A stretch of 64,000 nucleotides of DNA from Sphingobacteriaceae bacterium (GCA_002319075.1 NVQB01000001.1:5270001-5334000); one strand, 5' to 3'; counted from the stretch's first letter, positions 27,765-38,200 are shown. Translations and numbers: made by a program. Notes: generated from the letters alone by a model not told the origin.

Positions 27765-28199
27765 CTAAAAAATGGAAAGTATTTTTTGAAGAAAAGAAGG
27801 ATTACTATTTCTAATCTCCTCTTTGATAAGAAAAATGCGGTCTATGACTTTCTGCATTTTAGTAGCTTCGTCATCGCCTTTAATGATGTAATCGAAAGCG
27901 CCATATTTTAAAGCTTCTACAGCCGTTTTCATATTTTCCTGCGCCGATACCATCACCACATAAATATTTGGGTCTACGCGTTTTATTTTTTTCAGTACTT
28001 CAAAACCGGTGAGCACATCCATGTTGTGATCGATAAAAATAATTTCCGGTTTCTGATGCAGATTATTCAAACAATCTACTCCGTTTGAAAAAATAGAAAT
28101 ATTGCTGAAGCCTAAATTGAGGATGTTTTGCTGGTACATATTAAGGCTAAAAGCATCGTCGTCTACTAAAAATATTTTTATGTCTTGCTGATTTTCCAT
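27765..28199 (-). CDS. Stand-alone receiver-domain response regulator
   Basis: 144 residues, a single receiver fold without output domain. Acidic pocket DDD13-15, phospho-acceptor Asp57 in IIFIDHNMD, a Ser at 89 in VVMVSAQ, and the Lys in YIIKGDD. It heads the EPS export operon, so a CheY-like role in controlling export or gliding is plausible, but its partner kinase is unknown. The ATG at 28199 is preferred over a TTG 11 codons upstream because a sigma-54-like promoter (28228-28242) would start transcription downstream of that TTG. Confidence 0.87.
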   Translation of the reverse strand: MENQQDIKIFLVDDDAFSLNMYQQNILNLGFSNISIFSNGVDCLNNLHQKPEIIFIDHNMDVLTGFEVLKKIKRVDPNIYVVMVSAQENMKTAVEALKYGAFDYIIKGDDEATKMQKVIDRIFLIKEEIRNSNPSFLQKILSIF

Positions 28200-28227
28200 G
28201 GTTATAGTGTTTTGTGTTTGATACAAA

Positions 28228-28242
28228 GCCAATAGAATGCCG
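28228..28242 (-). promoter_or_regulatory. Sigma-54-type promoter CGGCATT-N4-TGGC
   Basis: Minus strand CGGCATTCTATTGGC: GG-N10-GC, the sigma-54 spacing. It begins 43 bp before the ATG of the receiver gene; the palindrome at 28297 is 55 bp upstream. Confidence 0.6.
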
Positions 28243-28296
28243 TAATTACAATTAACTGATTGCGTGATGTTTGCGATTTCTATAGGACCCGGACTT

Positions 28297-28311
28297 TTCC
28301 AGAAAATGGAA
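28297..28311. promoter_or_regulatory. Palindrome TTCCA-N5-TGGAA
   Basis: Perfect arms around GAAAA, followed at 28316-28320 by a further TTCCA half-site. It is 98 bp upstream of the first gene of the EPS export operon. Confidence 0.65.
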
Positions 28312-28802
28312 ATTTTTCCAGTATAATAATTGCTGTGCAGAGTGCTTTTGTATTGCTTTTAAACAATCAGGCGAGTTTTGGATGTTAGGGAATATCCATC
28401 ACACTCTTTATTTTCTATGGAACTACCACCGGCGGGAGTTCATAAAATCAGAAAATAAAAATAAAGCAGTGTCGCAAAAGAAACTCTTTTCCGCCAAAGG
28501 AAACATTTTTTTTAAAGACAACTATCTTTGAACGCCTACTTCAACTACCGGCAGAGTCCAATAAACTGCAATGGCAGTTCGACTTCAACATTTTTATTTC
28601 GTTGTACTTATTTTACTATGCAGGTCCTGCTGTGAACATCCGATGCCTATATAATGATTCTTATTTTTTTAAAGTACATAGCCTCATAAAATTTATGTCT
28701 GTAAGGCTTATCCCAGAGAATTTTTATACGCCTACTTGTTTTAGGCTACGTGATTTTTTTTGAGCTCACTTTCAGGTCTGACGGCAAGAGCCTTCAGTAC
28801 AA
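28312..28802. other. Intergenic stretch, no assigned gene
   Basis: About 490 bp between the EPS operon control region and a small secreted protein. On the plus strand a TATCTTTG box (28523-28530) lies 40 bp before ATG 28571, which opens a 27-codon frame with a lipoprotein-like start (FVVLILLCRSCCE). The frame is too short to call a gene with confidence. Confidence 0.4.
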
Positions 28803-29285
28803 TCATCTTGAAACGTAATACACTTTTTCGCGGGAGGCGCATTCTTTTTTAGATTCTTTCAGTTCCTGGCCGCAGCAACTTATGTAATTATAGTCTCTGA
28901 TAGTTTTGTCGTAATATATTTTGCCCGCGTAAAGCTCGGGTTCCTGAATGTTTTTGACGGCTAACGGTTCTAAGGTAACAATGAAATTAATTTCACACCT
29001 GTAATCTTCTTTACTAAAAGTTGAAATAGTAATGGTTTTAGATCTGCACCCGGGTTTTGAGAAAGTGATTGTATAACAGTCGTTATATCCCAGCTTGAAT
29101 TTCAGGTCAGAACATTTTCCTACCTGGATCATCTCGTAAGAGTTAGAGAGTGTATAATAAGCCGTTGTTGTTTCATTGTCGTTATTCTTTATGTGCCCTT
29201 TCACAAGTAATGCCTGGGCGGGTACAGCTAACGATACACCCAGGAGGACAATGAGAATGCTAATTTTTAAGTAGATTGTTTTCAT
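28803..29285 (-). CDS. Small secreted protein, unknown function
   Basis: 160 residues. A clear signal peptide (MKTIYLKISILIVLLGVSLAVPAQA) is followed by a beta-rich region of about 70 residues (LLVKGHIKNNDNETTTAYYT to CEINFIVTLEP) that resembles carboxypeptidase regulatory-like or other Ig-like sandwich domains, and a Cys-containing tail (YISCCGQELKES). The start was placed at the ATG at 29285, before the signal peptide; an upstream in-frame start 34 codons earlier lacks a signal and would lie beyond the inferred promoter. It is predicted to be periplasmic or surface exposed and shares the control elements of the EPS operons. Confidence 0.7.
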   Translation of the reverse strand: MKTIYLKISILIVLLGVSLAVPAQALLVKGHIKNNDNETTTAYYTLSNSYEMIQVGKCSDLKFKLGYNDCYTITFSKPGCRSKTITISTFSKEDYRCEINFIVTLEPLAVKNIQEPELYAGKIYYDKTIRDYNYISCCGQELKESKKECASREKVYYVSR

Positions 29286-29312
29286 GATATTGTATTTTAT
29301 ATCATTTGATTT

Positions 29313-29327
29313 ACAGTTTGCGTGCCT
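29313..29327 (-). promoter_or_regulatory. Sigma-54-type promoter AGGCACG-N4-CTGT
   Basis: Minus strand AGGCACGCAAACTGT: good -24, weak -12. It begins 42 bp before the ATG at 29285; a TTCC-N7-GGAA palindrome lies 53 bp upstream. Confidence 0.5.
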
Positions 29328-29379
29328 TTTTATAACTCCTTCATTATCAAATGCAATTACGAATGCGATTTTATTTTCA

Positions 29380-29394
29380 TTCCGCATTCGGGAA
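29380..29394. promoter_or_regulatory. Palindrome TTCC-N7-GGAA
   Basis: TTCCGCATTCGGGAA: outer arms match the family, inner position 5 differs. It lies between the divergent small genes, 53 bp from the -24 box at 29327. Confidence 0.5.
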
Positions 29395-29450
29395 ATTAGT
29401 CCATTTTTGACAGGTAAACTGCTAACACGCTACAAGGCTTTATAAACGGC

Positions 29451-29885
29451 ATGATCAGTCCGCACGACATTAAAGAAGTCGCTTTGCTTTACGAGCCTGG
29501 TAAACCTATTAAAGTTCTAAATGAATTTTTGGCCCTGGAAAAAAAAGACGAAGAAATGGCTATGCAGACAAGCTGCAATTTAAAACTCCTGATGCGCGTC
29601 AGTCAATGCATTTTAAGTTGTAAAGACAAGGACACACGTTTTATGGTGCACTACTTCCTTGGCCTTCTGCTTGATAAAAATTTTGATAAAAGTTATAGTT
29701 ATCAGTGGCAGGAACTAAAGAGCGTGTTGTGGTATTGCAGCTTTATGAAAAACACACAAAGCTTTAAAGCATTTAAAACAAAATTAGAGAGTACACACTT
29801 TAGAACCTGTATTAGTACCTGCATAAAAACCGATGCCCTGAGCGAAAGCCGGAGGCGGCAGTTGTTTGGAGAAAACGCTGCCTGA
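29451..29885 (+). CDS. Hypothetical protein (144 residues)
   Basis: Not recognised. An alpha-helical, soluble-looking protein with several Cys (about 42, 53, 56, 96, 119, 123). No signal peptide, metal-binding motif or known domain is visible. It is divergent from the small secreted protein and ends at a strong bidirectional hairpin before the T9SS gene. Amino-acid composition is natural and the frame is long, so I treat it as a real gene of unknown function. Confidence 0.55.
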   Translation: MISPHDIKEVALLYEPGKPIKVLNEFLALEKKDEEMAMQTSCNLKLLMRVSQCILSCKDKDTRFMVHYFLGLLLDKNFDKSYSYQWQELKSVLWYCSFMKNTQSFKAFKTKLESTHFRTCISTCIKTDALSESRRRQLFGENAA

Positions 29886-30006
29886 AGCAAGCAGGTTTAT
29901 TGGCTAATACCAGCCGTCGCAGACCATAGCATTCAGATAAACTACAGTGACTTGTGACATTAATCTTCTTTGTTTTTAATTTCTCTCATCAGTGCCTGGA
30001 ATGCAA

Positions 30007-30034
30007 AAATAAGAAGATTAAAATCTTCTTATTT
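30007..30034. terminator. Strong bidirectional terminator hairpin
   Basis: AAATAAGAAGATT (30007-30019) pairs perfectly with AATCTTCTTATTT (30022-30034) over a 2-base loop. It sits between the convergent hypothetical gene and the giant T9SS gene. Confidence 0.8.
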
Positions 30035-30118
30035 AAGCCTATTTGTAACTACTAAGCATTTTTATGGAAAATCTGATCTTATACCGACCGGAAAAATCAC
30101 CGAAGGTTTGCGTTTCCC

Positions 30119-33100
30119 CTACCTCACAATTACAAGCTTTTTAAAGTGATACTGTCCATTACCATCCTGCACACGCAATTGATAAACACCGCTGGAAACA
30201 GTTTGCGCCTGGAATGTGATTTTGGAAGTGCGATTTACATTTAAACGTTTTATTAATTGCCCGTTAAGATCAAAGACTTCTGCTTTTTCGATGATGCTGC
30301 CCGACTGATATTGTTCTTTGTCGGAGAGCAGTTGCAGGGTTACATCGCTGTTGCCAGGATTCGGGAATACTAACAGAGCTTCACTTGTATATTCATAAGT
30401 TACTGTATTAAGAACAGCGTTCGTGCTAAGTGCATCTTCATAATCAAAAAAGATTGCGGCACTGTTTGGAATAAAAGCACCTTCTTCCACATCCTCTTTC
30501 ACCGTTACTGAAAATATCAGGTAGCCTTGCGAACCATTGAAATTGGACGAAGAGTCTTCTAAATTAATGTTTTCAAAACGGACATTCACTTCACCATTTT
30601 CTGAGTAGTTGAACTCACAAGGATGTGAGCTTGAAACAAAGGCAATACTACTAAAACTTAAACCTTCCGGTAGCCGGTCGCTGATAGAAATGTTAGAAGC
30701 CATGTAATTACCCACGTTCTGAAAACGCACTTTGTAAAAAAGAGTAGTTCCTTTTTTCACAAAGCCCTGATCCGCTTCCCCTCGCGGAGAAACCACAAGG
30801 TCATTGGGGTCAATGGCCCCTACTACTTCGGCAGAGTATGTTCTGGAATTATCGAGTGGCGCAAGATCGTTGCTATAAGTAGCTGTTGCGGTGAAGTTGA
30901 GGCTGCTGCCAATAGCTCTCGAAAGATAAACAGAGTCCATCAGGCTGAATGTTTTTACCTGCCCGGGTTTCAACGTATCCACCAGCCAGGTGTAAATGCC
31001 ATTATTGAAAGTAGTATAAGATGGCTGACTTGATTTTACGGTCATATAACCTCCAAAGCTTAGATTCAAAGGCACATTATAAGCCTCGCTGCTTCCATTG
31101 TTTTGAACCTGCAGGTAGACACTATTTTTAAATCCTCTTCTCATAGCGGTAGTTGCCAAGTCTACTTTTAAATCAACGCCGCTTACAGCAGATGTAAGAG
31201 GCAGCGCCACGGAATAGGAACTATTTACAGATTGAACAGATACCTGTGCAACCGGGCATCCTGCCTGCCATACTCCCTGTGGTTGGAGCGCTAAACTATA
31301 TACACCTACCGGAAGAGACGCTCTGAATTCTCCTTTGGCATTGGATATGGTGTGAAAATTGTTGCCGAGATCCACTCTCAAGCCGGCGATAGTGTTTTCA
31401 TTTCCATCTTTTACGCAATTGTTATTGCTGTCGTAAAAAGTTACTCCTGTTATTACTCCACCGCTTGGCTCAGTAATGGTATTATAGGTGTTGGCGGTTA
31501 CCTGCGTCAAATACTGCTTTTGTCCCGAAGGCCACAGAACCACAATTGAATCCATTACCGTATTTATGCCTAAGCCAAAATGGCAACGGATACTGCTCTG
31601 CCCGCCTAAACCACTTTGTGAATTTACTTCACGCGATTGCCAAACGCCTCCTGCTTTAATTTGCACCCGGGCGCCTATCGCATCTTTATTGGACAAAGAA
31701 CCTGCTAAACGAATACTAGTCCAATTGTTAGCATTGCCATTATTGGTGAAATAATAATTAATCTGACCTGAATGCGTTGGTACAAAAAGATCGAGATCAC
31801 CATCTTTATCCGCATCAAAAAAATAATTGCCCATACTGTTTCCAAAATTGGCAGCTATTATCTCATCTTGTTTTTTAGTAAAATTACCAGCCCCGTCATT
31901 CAGGTAAAGAAATTTCACACCCTTGTCGTTAGTTACATAAAGATCTAAATCCATATCGTTATCTAAATCTGCAAACGAGCATCCATGGGAGTGTCCACCA
32001 CTGTTGACTACAGGGTCGCCTGTAATCTTTGTAAACCCACCAGACTTGTTATTGAGGTATAGAAAATCATTTTCATTAGAGGCATTAGAAACAAAAAGAT
32101 CCAGCCAACCATCATTATTTATATCTCCCCAGCAACTCCCCACAGAATTCCCTCCATCGTTACATACAATTAAATTGCTTTGTCTGGTAAACGTTCCATT
32201 TCCATTATTCAGAAACAGTGAATTATTAACGCCTTCACCATTAGGAACAAACAAATCCTGATCTCCGTCGTTATCATAATCGGCCCATGAAGAACCAAGT
32301 GACATATAAGATTCAGTGCTCATAGGATTATTTGTGACCAACGAAAATGTACCATTACCATTATTATGATAAAGTTCATTAAACTTTGTGGGCATGTAGT
32401 TGCTCAGGAAAATATCAAGAAATCCATCATTGTCATAATCTGCGAAAGAACCGCTGTGAAAGTAAGCCACGTGATCGGCCACCGGGCTGTTCGACAAATT
32501 GGTGAAGCTGCCATTTCCGTTATTACGGTAAAGTGAATTAGGCTTTTTTGTGTTGTTAACCACAAGTACATCTTTGTCGCCGTCATTGTCGTAGTCGGCC
32601 CATGACGAACAGATGCTGGCAGCAGCGTCACTTGTGAGCTTAGCAATAGTTGATTTAATAAATGTATTATTGCCGGTGTTGCGATAGTAGATATTGGCAA
32701 CCGTTGCGTTCTTTACGGTGAGATAGATATCTTCTAAGCCATCGTTATCCACATCTACTATGTTTGCGGTCCATGAATCTGTAAGGTCTGCCCCGAAGTT
32801 TGCTATTGAGAACATCAGATTCGAAGTGTTGGCAGAGATAATTTGAATTCCTTCTACAGAAGAAGATTGCTGTAAGGTGCCGTTAATTTTACCGGATATG
32901 TTTGTTTCTGCACTAACAACTGTATTGTTTGGAAGCAGGCTGCCATTATTGTACATGACTTGTGCAATTACCTGGGTTTGTACCACATAACTATGAGTAG
33001 CCAGTAATGAATCCTGAACTGCAAAATTGACAAGTGTTTGAGATGTTTGTTCAGTGATTGTTCCATTTACAGAAGTATTAGTTGTTTGATCTTTTAATAC

Positions 33101-34747
33101 CGAAGATATTACCTTTGCCCCGCTGCCCACTATAACTGACACGTATGCACTATCAATGCTAAGCGGAGAGCTAAACACTATCTGCGAAGAAACCATAACC
33201 GTGTCTCCTGGTGCAGCATGATCGGCTGTTGAGCTTGAAATTTGTTTGTAACTCTGTTCCAGTGAAGATCCAAAATACATCATCCAGTTGTCGTTAAAAT
33301 TAGTATTCATCACACTGATAGGTTTGTTGGATGTGATTTTCAAATACGGTCGTTCTGGTCCGGAGTTATTGCCAGTACCGTTGTAAATAGACTGCCATTC
33401 GCTCAGCGTTAAAAAACAATCTACATAACGACCCGGTAAAACTGTATATGTTCTGTTTATGTCAATTCCATTACTATAAGCGTCTTTTACAGAAACAATA
33501 CAAGTATCATTGAATGAAAATAAATAGGCGTGCGTTACCATTTGACCAAATAATGCATTGGTAAAAGGATCTCTCACATTTTCCTCGTGACCCGGAGGTG
33601 CCATGTAAATTAGAAAGTTGTTACCAGAACTTGTACCCAGATCGGAACTCGCCATGGTACCTATGTCTGCAGTGCCCGGGCTGCCTGTTTCCAACCAATT
33701 GGCTTCAAAAACAGATACTTTTTTTCCGGCACTGCATCTTACTCTAAAACTGGTAGAGTAATTTACGCTGCCATTATTTTTACCCACCCAGTCAACGGCT
33801 GCACCCGAATTAACGGTCCAGGTTTTCATACTAACCCAGCTTCCCGCATAGTATCTTTCAAGAATTATACTATTAGAATTATCCCAGGACGCAATTCTTA
33901 TTTCCTGTTCGCCCTTTGTACCACTTTGAAAGGGAACCCCAAAATAAAAAAGTTCTCCCGCAGAGCTTCCATTTGCTGAAGGCACATATCCGCCACCGTC
34001 GCGCTCATTGCCATATAAAGCGCCATACTGAAGTGTGATAGGTTTGCTGGCTTCAATGACATAGGTGTCGCCTGAACTCATAAGATCCCGTCCTTCACCT
34101 GAGTAATAAATGATATCCTGCCCTACCATTAACATTTTCTGCACTACCACAGTCGAACTTGCAGTGCTGATATTCGTATAACCTGTAATAAGGGTTGGCG
34201 CAAAAGAGATTTTACGAATGGTAATCACTGTGCTGTCAAAATAGGCAAAAGTATTTAAGTCTCTTTTTGAGCTGGTAATTTGGGGCGCATAAACAATAAA
34301 TTTTTGTCCCAGGCCTGATTTGGTTGTTGAGGGCACCCAGTCGTGCTGCCAATCGCTGTTAGTAGATTGAGAGGCGTAAATAAGTTTATCGGAAGTAACC
34401 ATAAAATAGTCGCCATCTTGTTTTAAGGTTCCACCTGATGCATACTTCGCATCATCGTTGATGCCATTGTCCTTAATGTATAAGATATAAGACTGCCCTG
34501 CCATAAGCACACCCGTTTTTGTATCATCTGTATCGCCATCGGCACCATCGTCAATGATAGAAAAATGTGTGCTGTCTTGAATGGCAGTAATAACCAAACA
34601 TACGTCGCGATGAACAGCATCATTATTTGGTGGAACAAAAATATTGAACCAGGTAGATGGTTCGCCGGTAGCATTAGCGAATGCAAAGCTTAAAACAAAA
34701 AGAAACGTAAGAATTTGTTTTTTTAGTGTTGTGGCAATCTGTATCAT
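30119..34747 (-). CDS. Giant T9SS-secreted surface protein with FG-GAP repeats
   Basis: 1542 residues. Signal peptide at 1-26 (ILTFLFVLSFAFANA). About 60-500: IgGFc-binding-like region (WQHDWVPSTTKSGLGQKF). About 650-1000: FG-GAP/VCBS repeats with Ca-binding motifs such as DYDNDGDKDVLV, DYDNDGFLDIFLS and DYDNDGDQDLFVP (seven or more blades). About 1015-1089: ASPIC/UnbV domain (DAIGARVQIKAGG, WPSGQKQYL). About 1102: SdrD-B-like (FYDSNNNCVKDGNE). About 1315-1440: DUF11-like. About 1459-1542: T9SS type A sorting domain (VFPNPGNSDVTLQL to HFKKLVIVR). It should cross the outer membrane via T9SS and act as an adhesin or matrix protein. It shares the EPS control elements, so a function in the extracellular matrix is a fair inference. 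Confidence 0.93.
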   Translation of the reverse strand: MIQIATTLKKQILTFLFVLSFAFANATGEPSTWFNIFVPPNNDAVHRDVCLVITAIQDSTHFSIIDDGADGDTDDTKTGVLMAGQSYILYIKDNGINDDAKYASGGTLKQDGDYFMVTSDKLIYASQSTNSDWQHDWVPSTTKSGLGQKFIVYAPQITSSKRDLNTFAYFDSTVITIRKISFAPTLITGYTNISTASSTVVVQKMLMVGQDIIYYSGEGRDLMSSGDTYVIEASKPITLQYGALYGNERDGGGYVPSANGSSAGELFYFGVPFQSGTKGEQEIRIASWDNSNSIILERYYAGSWVSMKTWTVNSGAAVDWVGKNNGSVNYSTSFRVRCSAGKKVSVFEANWLETGSPGTADIGTMASSDLGTSSGNNFLIYMAPPGHEENVRDPFTNALFGQMVTHAYLFSFNDTCIVSVKDAYSNGIDINRTYTVLPGRYVDCFLTLSEWQSIYNGTGNNSGPERPYLKITSNKPISVMNTNFNDNWMMYFGSSLEQSYKQISSSTADHAAPGDTVMVSSQIVFSSPLSIDSAYVSVIVGSGAKVISSVLKDQTTNTSVNGTITEQTSQTLVNFAVQDSLLATHSYVVQTQVIAQVMYNNGSLLPNNTVVSAETNISGKINGTLQQSSSVEGIQIISANTSNLMFSIANFGADLTDSWTANIVDVDNDGLEDIYLTVKNATVANIYYRNTGNNTFIKSTIAKLTSDAAASICSSWADYDNDGDKDVLVVNNTKKPNSLYRNNGNGSFTNLSNSPVADHVAYFHSGSFADYDNDGFLDIFLSNYMPTKFNELYHNNGNGTFSLVTNNPMSTESYMSLGSSWADYDNDGDQDLFVPNGEGVNNSLFLNNGNGTFTRQSNLIVCNDGGNSVGSCWGDINNDGWLDLFVSNASNENDFLYLNNKSGGFTKITGDPVVNSGGHSHGCSFADLDNDMDLDLYVTNDKGVKFLYLNDGAGNFTKKQDEIIAANFGNSMGNYFFDADKDGDLDLFVPTHSGQINYYFTNNGNANNWTSIRLAGSLSNKDAIGARVQIKAGGVWQSREVNSQSGLGGQSSIRCHFGLGINTVMDSIVVLWPSGQKQYLTQVTANTYNTITEPSGGVITGVTFYDSNNNCVKDGNENTIAGLRVDLGNNFHTISNAKGEFRASLPVGVYSLALQPQGVWQAGCPVAQVSVQSVNSSYSVALPLTSAVSGVDLKVDLATTAMRRGFKNSVYLQVQNNGSSEAYNVPLNLSFGGYMTVKSSQPSYTTFNNGIYTWLVDTLKPGQVKTFSLMDSVYLSRAIGSSLNFTATATYSNDLAPLDNSRTYSAEVVGAIDPNDLVVSPRGEADQGFVKKGTTLFYKVRFQNVGNYMASNISISDRLPEGLSFSSIAFVSSSHPCEFNYSENGEVNVRFENINLEDSSSNFNGSQGYLIFSVTVKEDVEEGAFIPNSAAIFFDYEDALSTNAVLNTVTYEYTSEALLVFPNPGNSDVTLQLLSDKEQYQSGSIIEKAEVFDLNGQLIKRLNVNRTSKITFQAQTVSSGVYQLRVQDGNGQYHFKKLVIVR

Positions 34748-34774
34748 GTGTAATAAATTTCTTAATCCTTTAGT

Positions 34775-34789
34775 ATAAAAACCGGGCCA
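34775..34789 (-). promoter_or_regulatory. Sigma-54-like promoter TGGCCCG-N4
   Basis: Minus strand TGGCCCGGTTTTTAT: -24 box fits, -12 box is poor (TTAT rather than TTGC). It begins 42 bp before the ATG at 34747 and 55 bp below the palindrome. Confidence 0.45.
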
Positions 34790-34843
34790 AACATGTAAGA
34801 TGCTTATAAATAGAGCTTTGCAAGAAAATACTTAAGCATTGAA

Positions 34844-34858
34844 TTCCAAAAACTGGAA
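34844..34858. promoter_or_regulatory. Palindrome TTCCA-N5-TGGAA
   Basis: Perfect arms around AAAAC, 97 bp upstream of the T9SS protein start. Confidence 0.65.
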
Positions 34859-35222
34859 GCTAAATACGTATTTCGGATCGTTTGCCAGGATTTAAGGAAT
34901 CTTTCGGAAAAGTTGTGGTGAGTTAAAAATTCAGTTCGGTTTGAAGTTTACAATCTATAGTCCAACCTATGCCGCTTGATACATGGTCTACTCAGCAAAT
35001 AAGGGCGGTAAACCGTCATGCCTTTCATGGCCAATAGTTGATGCTACCAAGAGGTAGTAAGGTTTTAAAACACCGCAGTATTTCGTTACTTAGATATAGA
35101 TTATGAAAACAGTTTCCCGGATATCTACAGACTGGCAGAACATATTAAGCCTAAGTGCTCGTGTGTAAGACTTAAAAAATTGTTTAGCTATTTTGCGGAT
35201 TGGCGTTAGAAGTTGCTCCCTG
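34859..35222. other. Intergenic stretch with possible RNA structure
   Basis: About 360 bp after the palindrome. Between about 34990 and 35065 several short hairpins are stacked: CGG-TAAA-CCG, CATG-CCTTT-CATG and CTACC-AAGA-GGTAG. No known riboswitch consensus matches and no gene frame is convincing. Confidence 0.35.
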
Positions 35223-38200
35223 CTATAATTCTTCGTTCAAATCCGCGATTACTTTTTTAAGCACAACATCGGCATACTTCACCAGGTCTTCCAGTCTTTT
35301 TGAATAGATATGTTCTTTTGCTGTTTTTTCGATCTCACTTATTTCAGCTTTAAGACTTTGAATGTTCATGCCATCTATGCTGGGTTTAATGCGGTGTGCG
35401 ATCTTACCAACCGTTGGAAGATCCTTTATTGCCATAGCGGCATTTATTTGTTCCATCGAAACGCTGCACTGTTCAATAAAAATACCAATCATTTTACGCA
35501 CATAGTTTCTATCGCCCCGCGCCAGGGTTCGCAGTTTATCGAGGGTATAAAGTTTTTGTTCACCCTGAGTTTGAGGAAACTCTGCTTTGTGCAATTCTAC
35601 CTGTTTAAAAATGCTGTCTACCAGCAGTTTTTCTTCGTAAGGCTTTGTTACGCAATCGTTCATTCCCACGTTTAAACAATTTGATATTTCGTTTTTAAAA
35701 GCATTTGCTGTTAGAGCGATAATCGGGGTAGCAAGCTTTAGTTCATTTCTGATCACTTTGGTAGCCTCAATACCGTCCATTACCGGCATCTGCAGATCCA
35801 TGAGTATAACGTCGAAACGTTTTTTTCTTAGAAGATCTACTGCCTGCTGACCGTTCTCTGCTTCTGCTACAACGCAATTACTTCTCTCCAGAATTTTAAT
35901 GGCTGTGAGCCGGTTAAATTCATTATCCTCTGCCAGTAAAACACGAATCGGTTCATGGTTCTTATGTCCCTCAAACATTACCTGCTCCTGTACGATTTTT
36001 GTTTCGTCGCCCAGGGGTAACGTAAGTTCTACGGTTACAGTAGTCCCCTCATTTTTTTTGCTTTTCACCGAAATAGTTCCATTCATCAGGTGAATCAGTT
36101 CTTGTGTAATGACCATGCCAAGACCCGTTCCGCCGTATTTGCGGGAAGTAGATAAATCTTCCTGGGAAAACTTTGTAAATATTTTTTTTACGTACTCAGC
36201 ATCCATACCAATGCCCGTATCGGTAATGGAGATCTGCAGAGTCTGACTCCTCTTCGTTTCTTTTTTGAGTTCACAACCGATAGTAATGCCTCCCTTTTCT
36301 GTGAACTTAAGGGCGTTTCCAACCAGGTTTAGCAGGATTTGTTTGAGTCGTATAGGATCGCCATAAAACACCCGCTTAACTCCCTGCAGTACCGAAACAT
36401 TAAGGGCCAGATTTTTTTCAATGGCTTTGCTTCCCATAATAGAAACAATGTCGTTAAAAATGTTATTCATCTGAAAGTCCTGAAGATCAAGGTTAAATTC
36501 ACCAGACTCTATTTTAGAGATATCGAGAATATTGTTGAGGATAGAATATAAATGCTGTGAAGCAACGGATGTATTTTGCAGGTACATGCGTTGTTCACCG
36601 GTAAGTTCTTCGCGCGATAATTCGCGGATCATTCCGATAATGGCGTTTAAAGGTGTTCTGATCTCGTGACTCATGTTTGCCAGAAAAGCTTCTTTTGCTT
36701 TAGAAGACTCTTCTGCTTTTTGTTTTGATACCACCAGTTCCTGCTCCAGTTTTTTTCGCTCTGTGACATCAAAATTTATCCCGATAGATCCTGTAAGATT
36801 CCCGGCATCGTCGTAGTTGGGCGCACCGCTCACAATCCACCAGCGCAGTTCTCCCCGCTTGTTTTTCATTTGCAGTTCATATGTGTCAGACAATCCGGAT
36901 AAACGTTTCATGAATTTTTCTTTGATCAGGTCCTTGCTAGAGCCTACTACCATTATATCCACAATGCTTTTTCCTATTATTTCTTCGGCGCTGTAACCCG
37001 ATTGTTCGCAGAAGGCCTGGTTGCAGTGGCGGACTGTTTCATCTTTATCTACCTCTACAAGACCCATGTTCATGTTGGCGATAATGTTCTGATATTTTTC
37101 GTCCTTCAGACGAATGGTTTTTTCGTGTGCCTTTCTTTCTGTGATATCTATAGCGAGTGCAGTCAATTCAAAACTAGTTTCGGCGAGTGTTGCATACTGA
37201 ACACTTTGACCAATCCAGACCTCTGCACCGCTTTTAGTGCTTATGGGAAACTCAAAATAGCTTGTTGGTTTTTTTTCAATTACCTGCTGCTTATAAAATT
37301 CTAAAGCCTCCTGTTTATAAGCATCTTTAATGAGCTCAGAAAAATGCATGTTTAATAATTCGCGTTGAGAATAACCGGTTATCCGCTCTGCCACAGGATT
37401 TACGTAAGTGAAATAACCAATTTTGTTTGTTTTGTAAATAATATCGGTAGATTTTTCGATAATGTTTTTGTACTTCTCTTCACTCACCTTAAGCGCTTCC
37501 TTGGCCTGCCTTTCTTCCGAAATATCACGGGCAATTCCCAAATAACCGCTTATTTCATTCACGTCATTTTTTATGGCGCAGATGGTCAGAGATACCGGAA
37601 ATTTTTGTCCGTTTTTTCTTATGTAAGTCCATTCAAGACTTTCCACAACACCCCGCTTAGCTTTCGCAATAAAGGTTTCGAAGCTAGGTTTTATTTCCCG
37701 GGAGAGTTCTTTTGATAAGTGTACCGACCTTTCTTTTATCTCCCCAAGATCATGAAACGTAGAAGGATTATGTTTTCCAATAAGGTCTTCTGCTTTATAA
37801 CCCAACATTATTTCCGCACCCTTGTTGAATGATTGTATCATCCCATCCACATCGGTGAAAATAATAGCATAGTTGGTACCATTTAAGATTGCCTCCTGTG
37901 TACTGATAAGATAGCGAAGTGCATTTTCATTCGTTTTACGTTCTGTGATATTTCTATATTTCCATAAATGCCCCTTGTAATGGTTGTGAATATAGATTGG
38001 AATAAAGTCTCTTTCCAGGTACTGCCCATCTACTAAAACTAGCTCCTCAGACAGCACGGTTTGCTTTTCAGCAAGAAGTGTAGTTATCCTTTGAACAAAT
38101 TTTTCAGGATCGGAAAACAAATGTTTGTCATTTTCAGCGCGACCAGAAAAGTTCAATCCTTTCAGTTGCTCAGGTTCAAGCGTAATAGCAAAAAATTCGC

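Noticed and set aside
28224-28251. Housekeeping-type promoter TTG-N17-TGGCTTTG in front of the EPS export operon
   Set aside because: It has one mismatch in the -7 box and overlaps the sigma-54-type element, whose spacing to the palindrome and ATG matches four other promoters. Dual use cannot be excluded, but the sigma-54 reading is better supported.
28571-28654. 27-residue plus-strand frame with lipoprotein-like start after a TATCTTTG box
   Set aside because: It stops seven residues after the Cys of the lipobox-like stretch, too short to be a mature lipoprotein; kept only as a remark on the intergenic stretch.
34985-35080. Possible riboswitch (stacked hairpins, GGGCGGTAAACC stretch)
   Set aside because: Compared from memory with the c-di-GMP-I, TPP and cobalamin consensus patterns and none fits; the next downstream gene is on the far side in convergent orientation.
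35103-35168. 21-codon plus-strand frame starting at ATG 35103
   Set aside because: No promoter, domain or neighbour context; likely chance.
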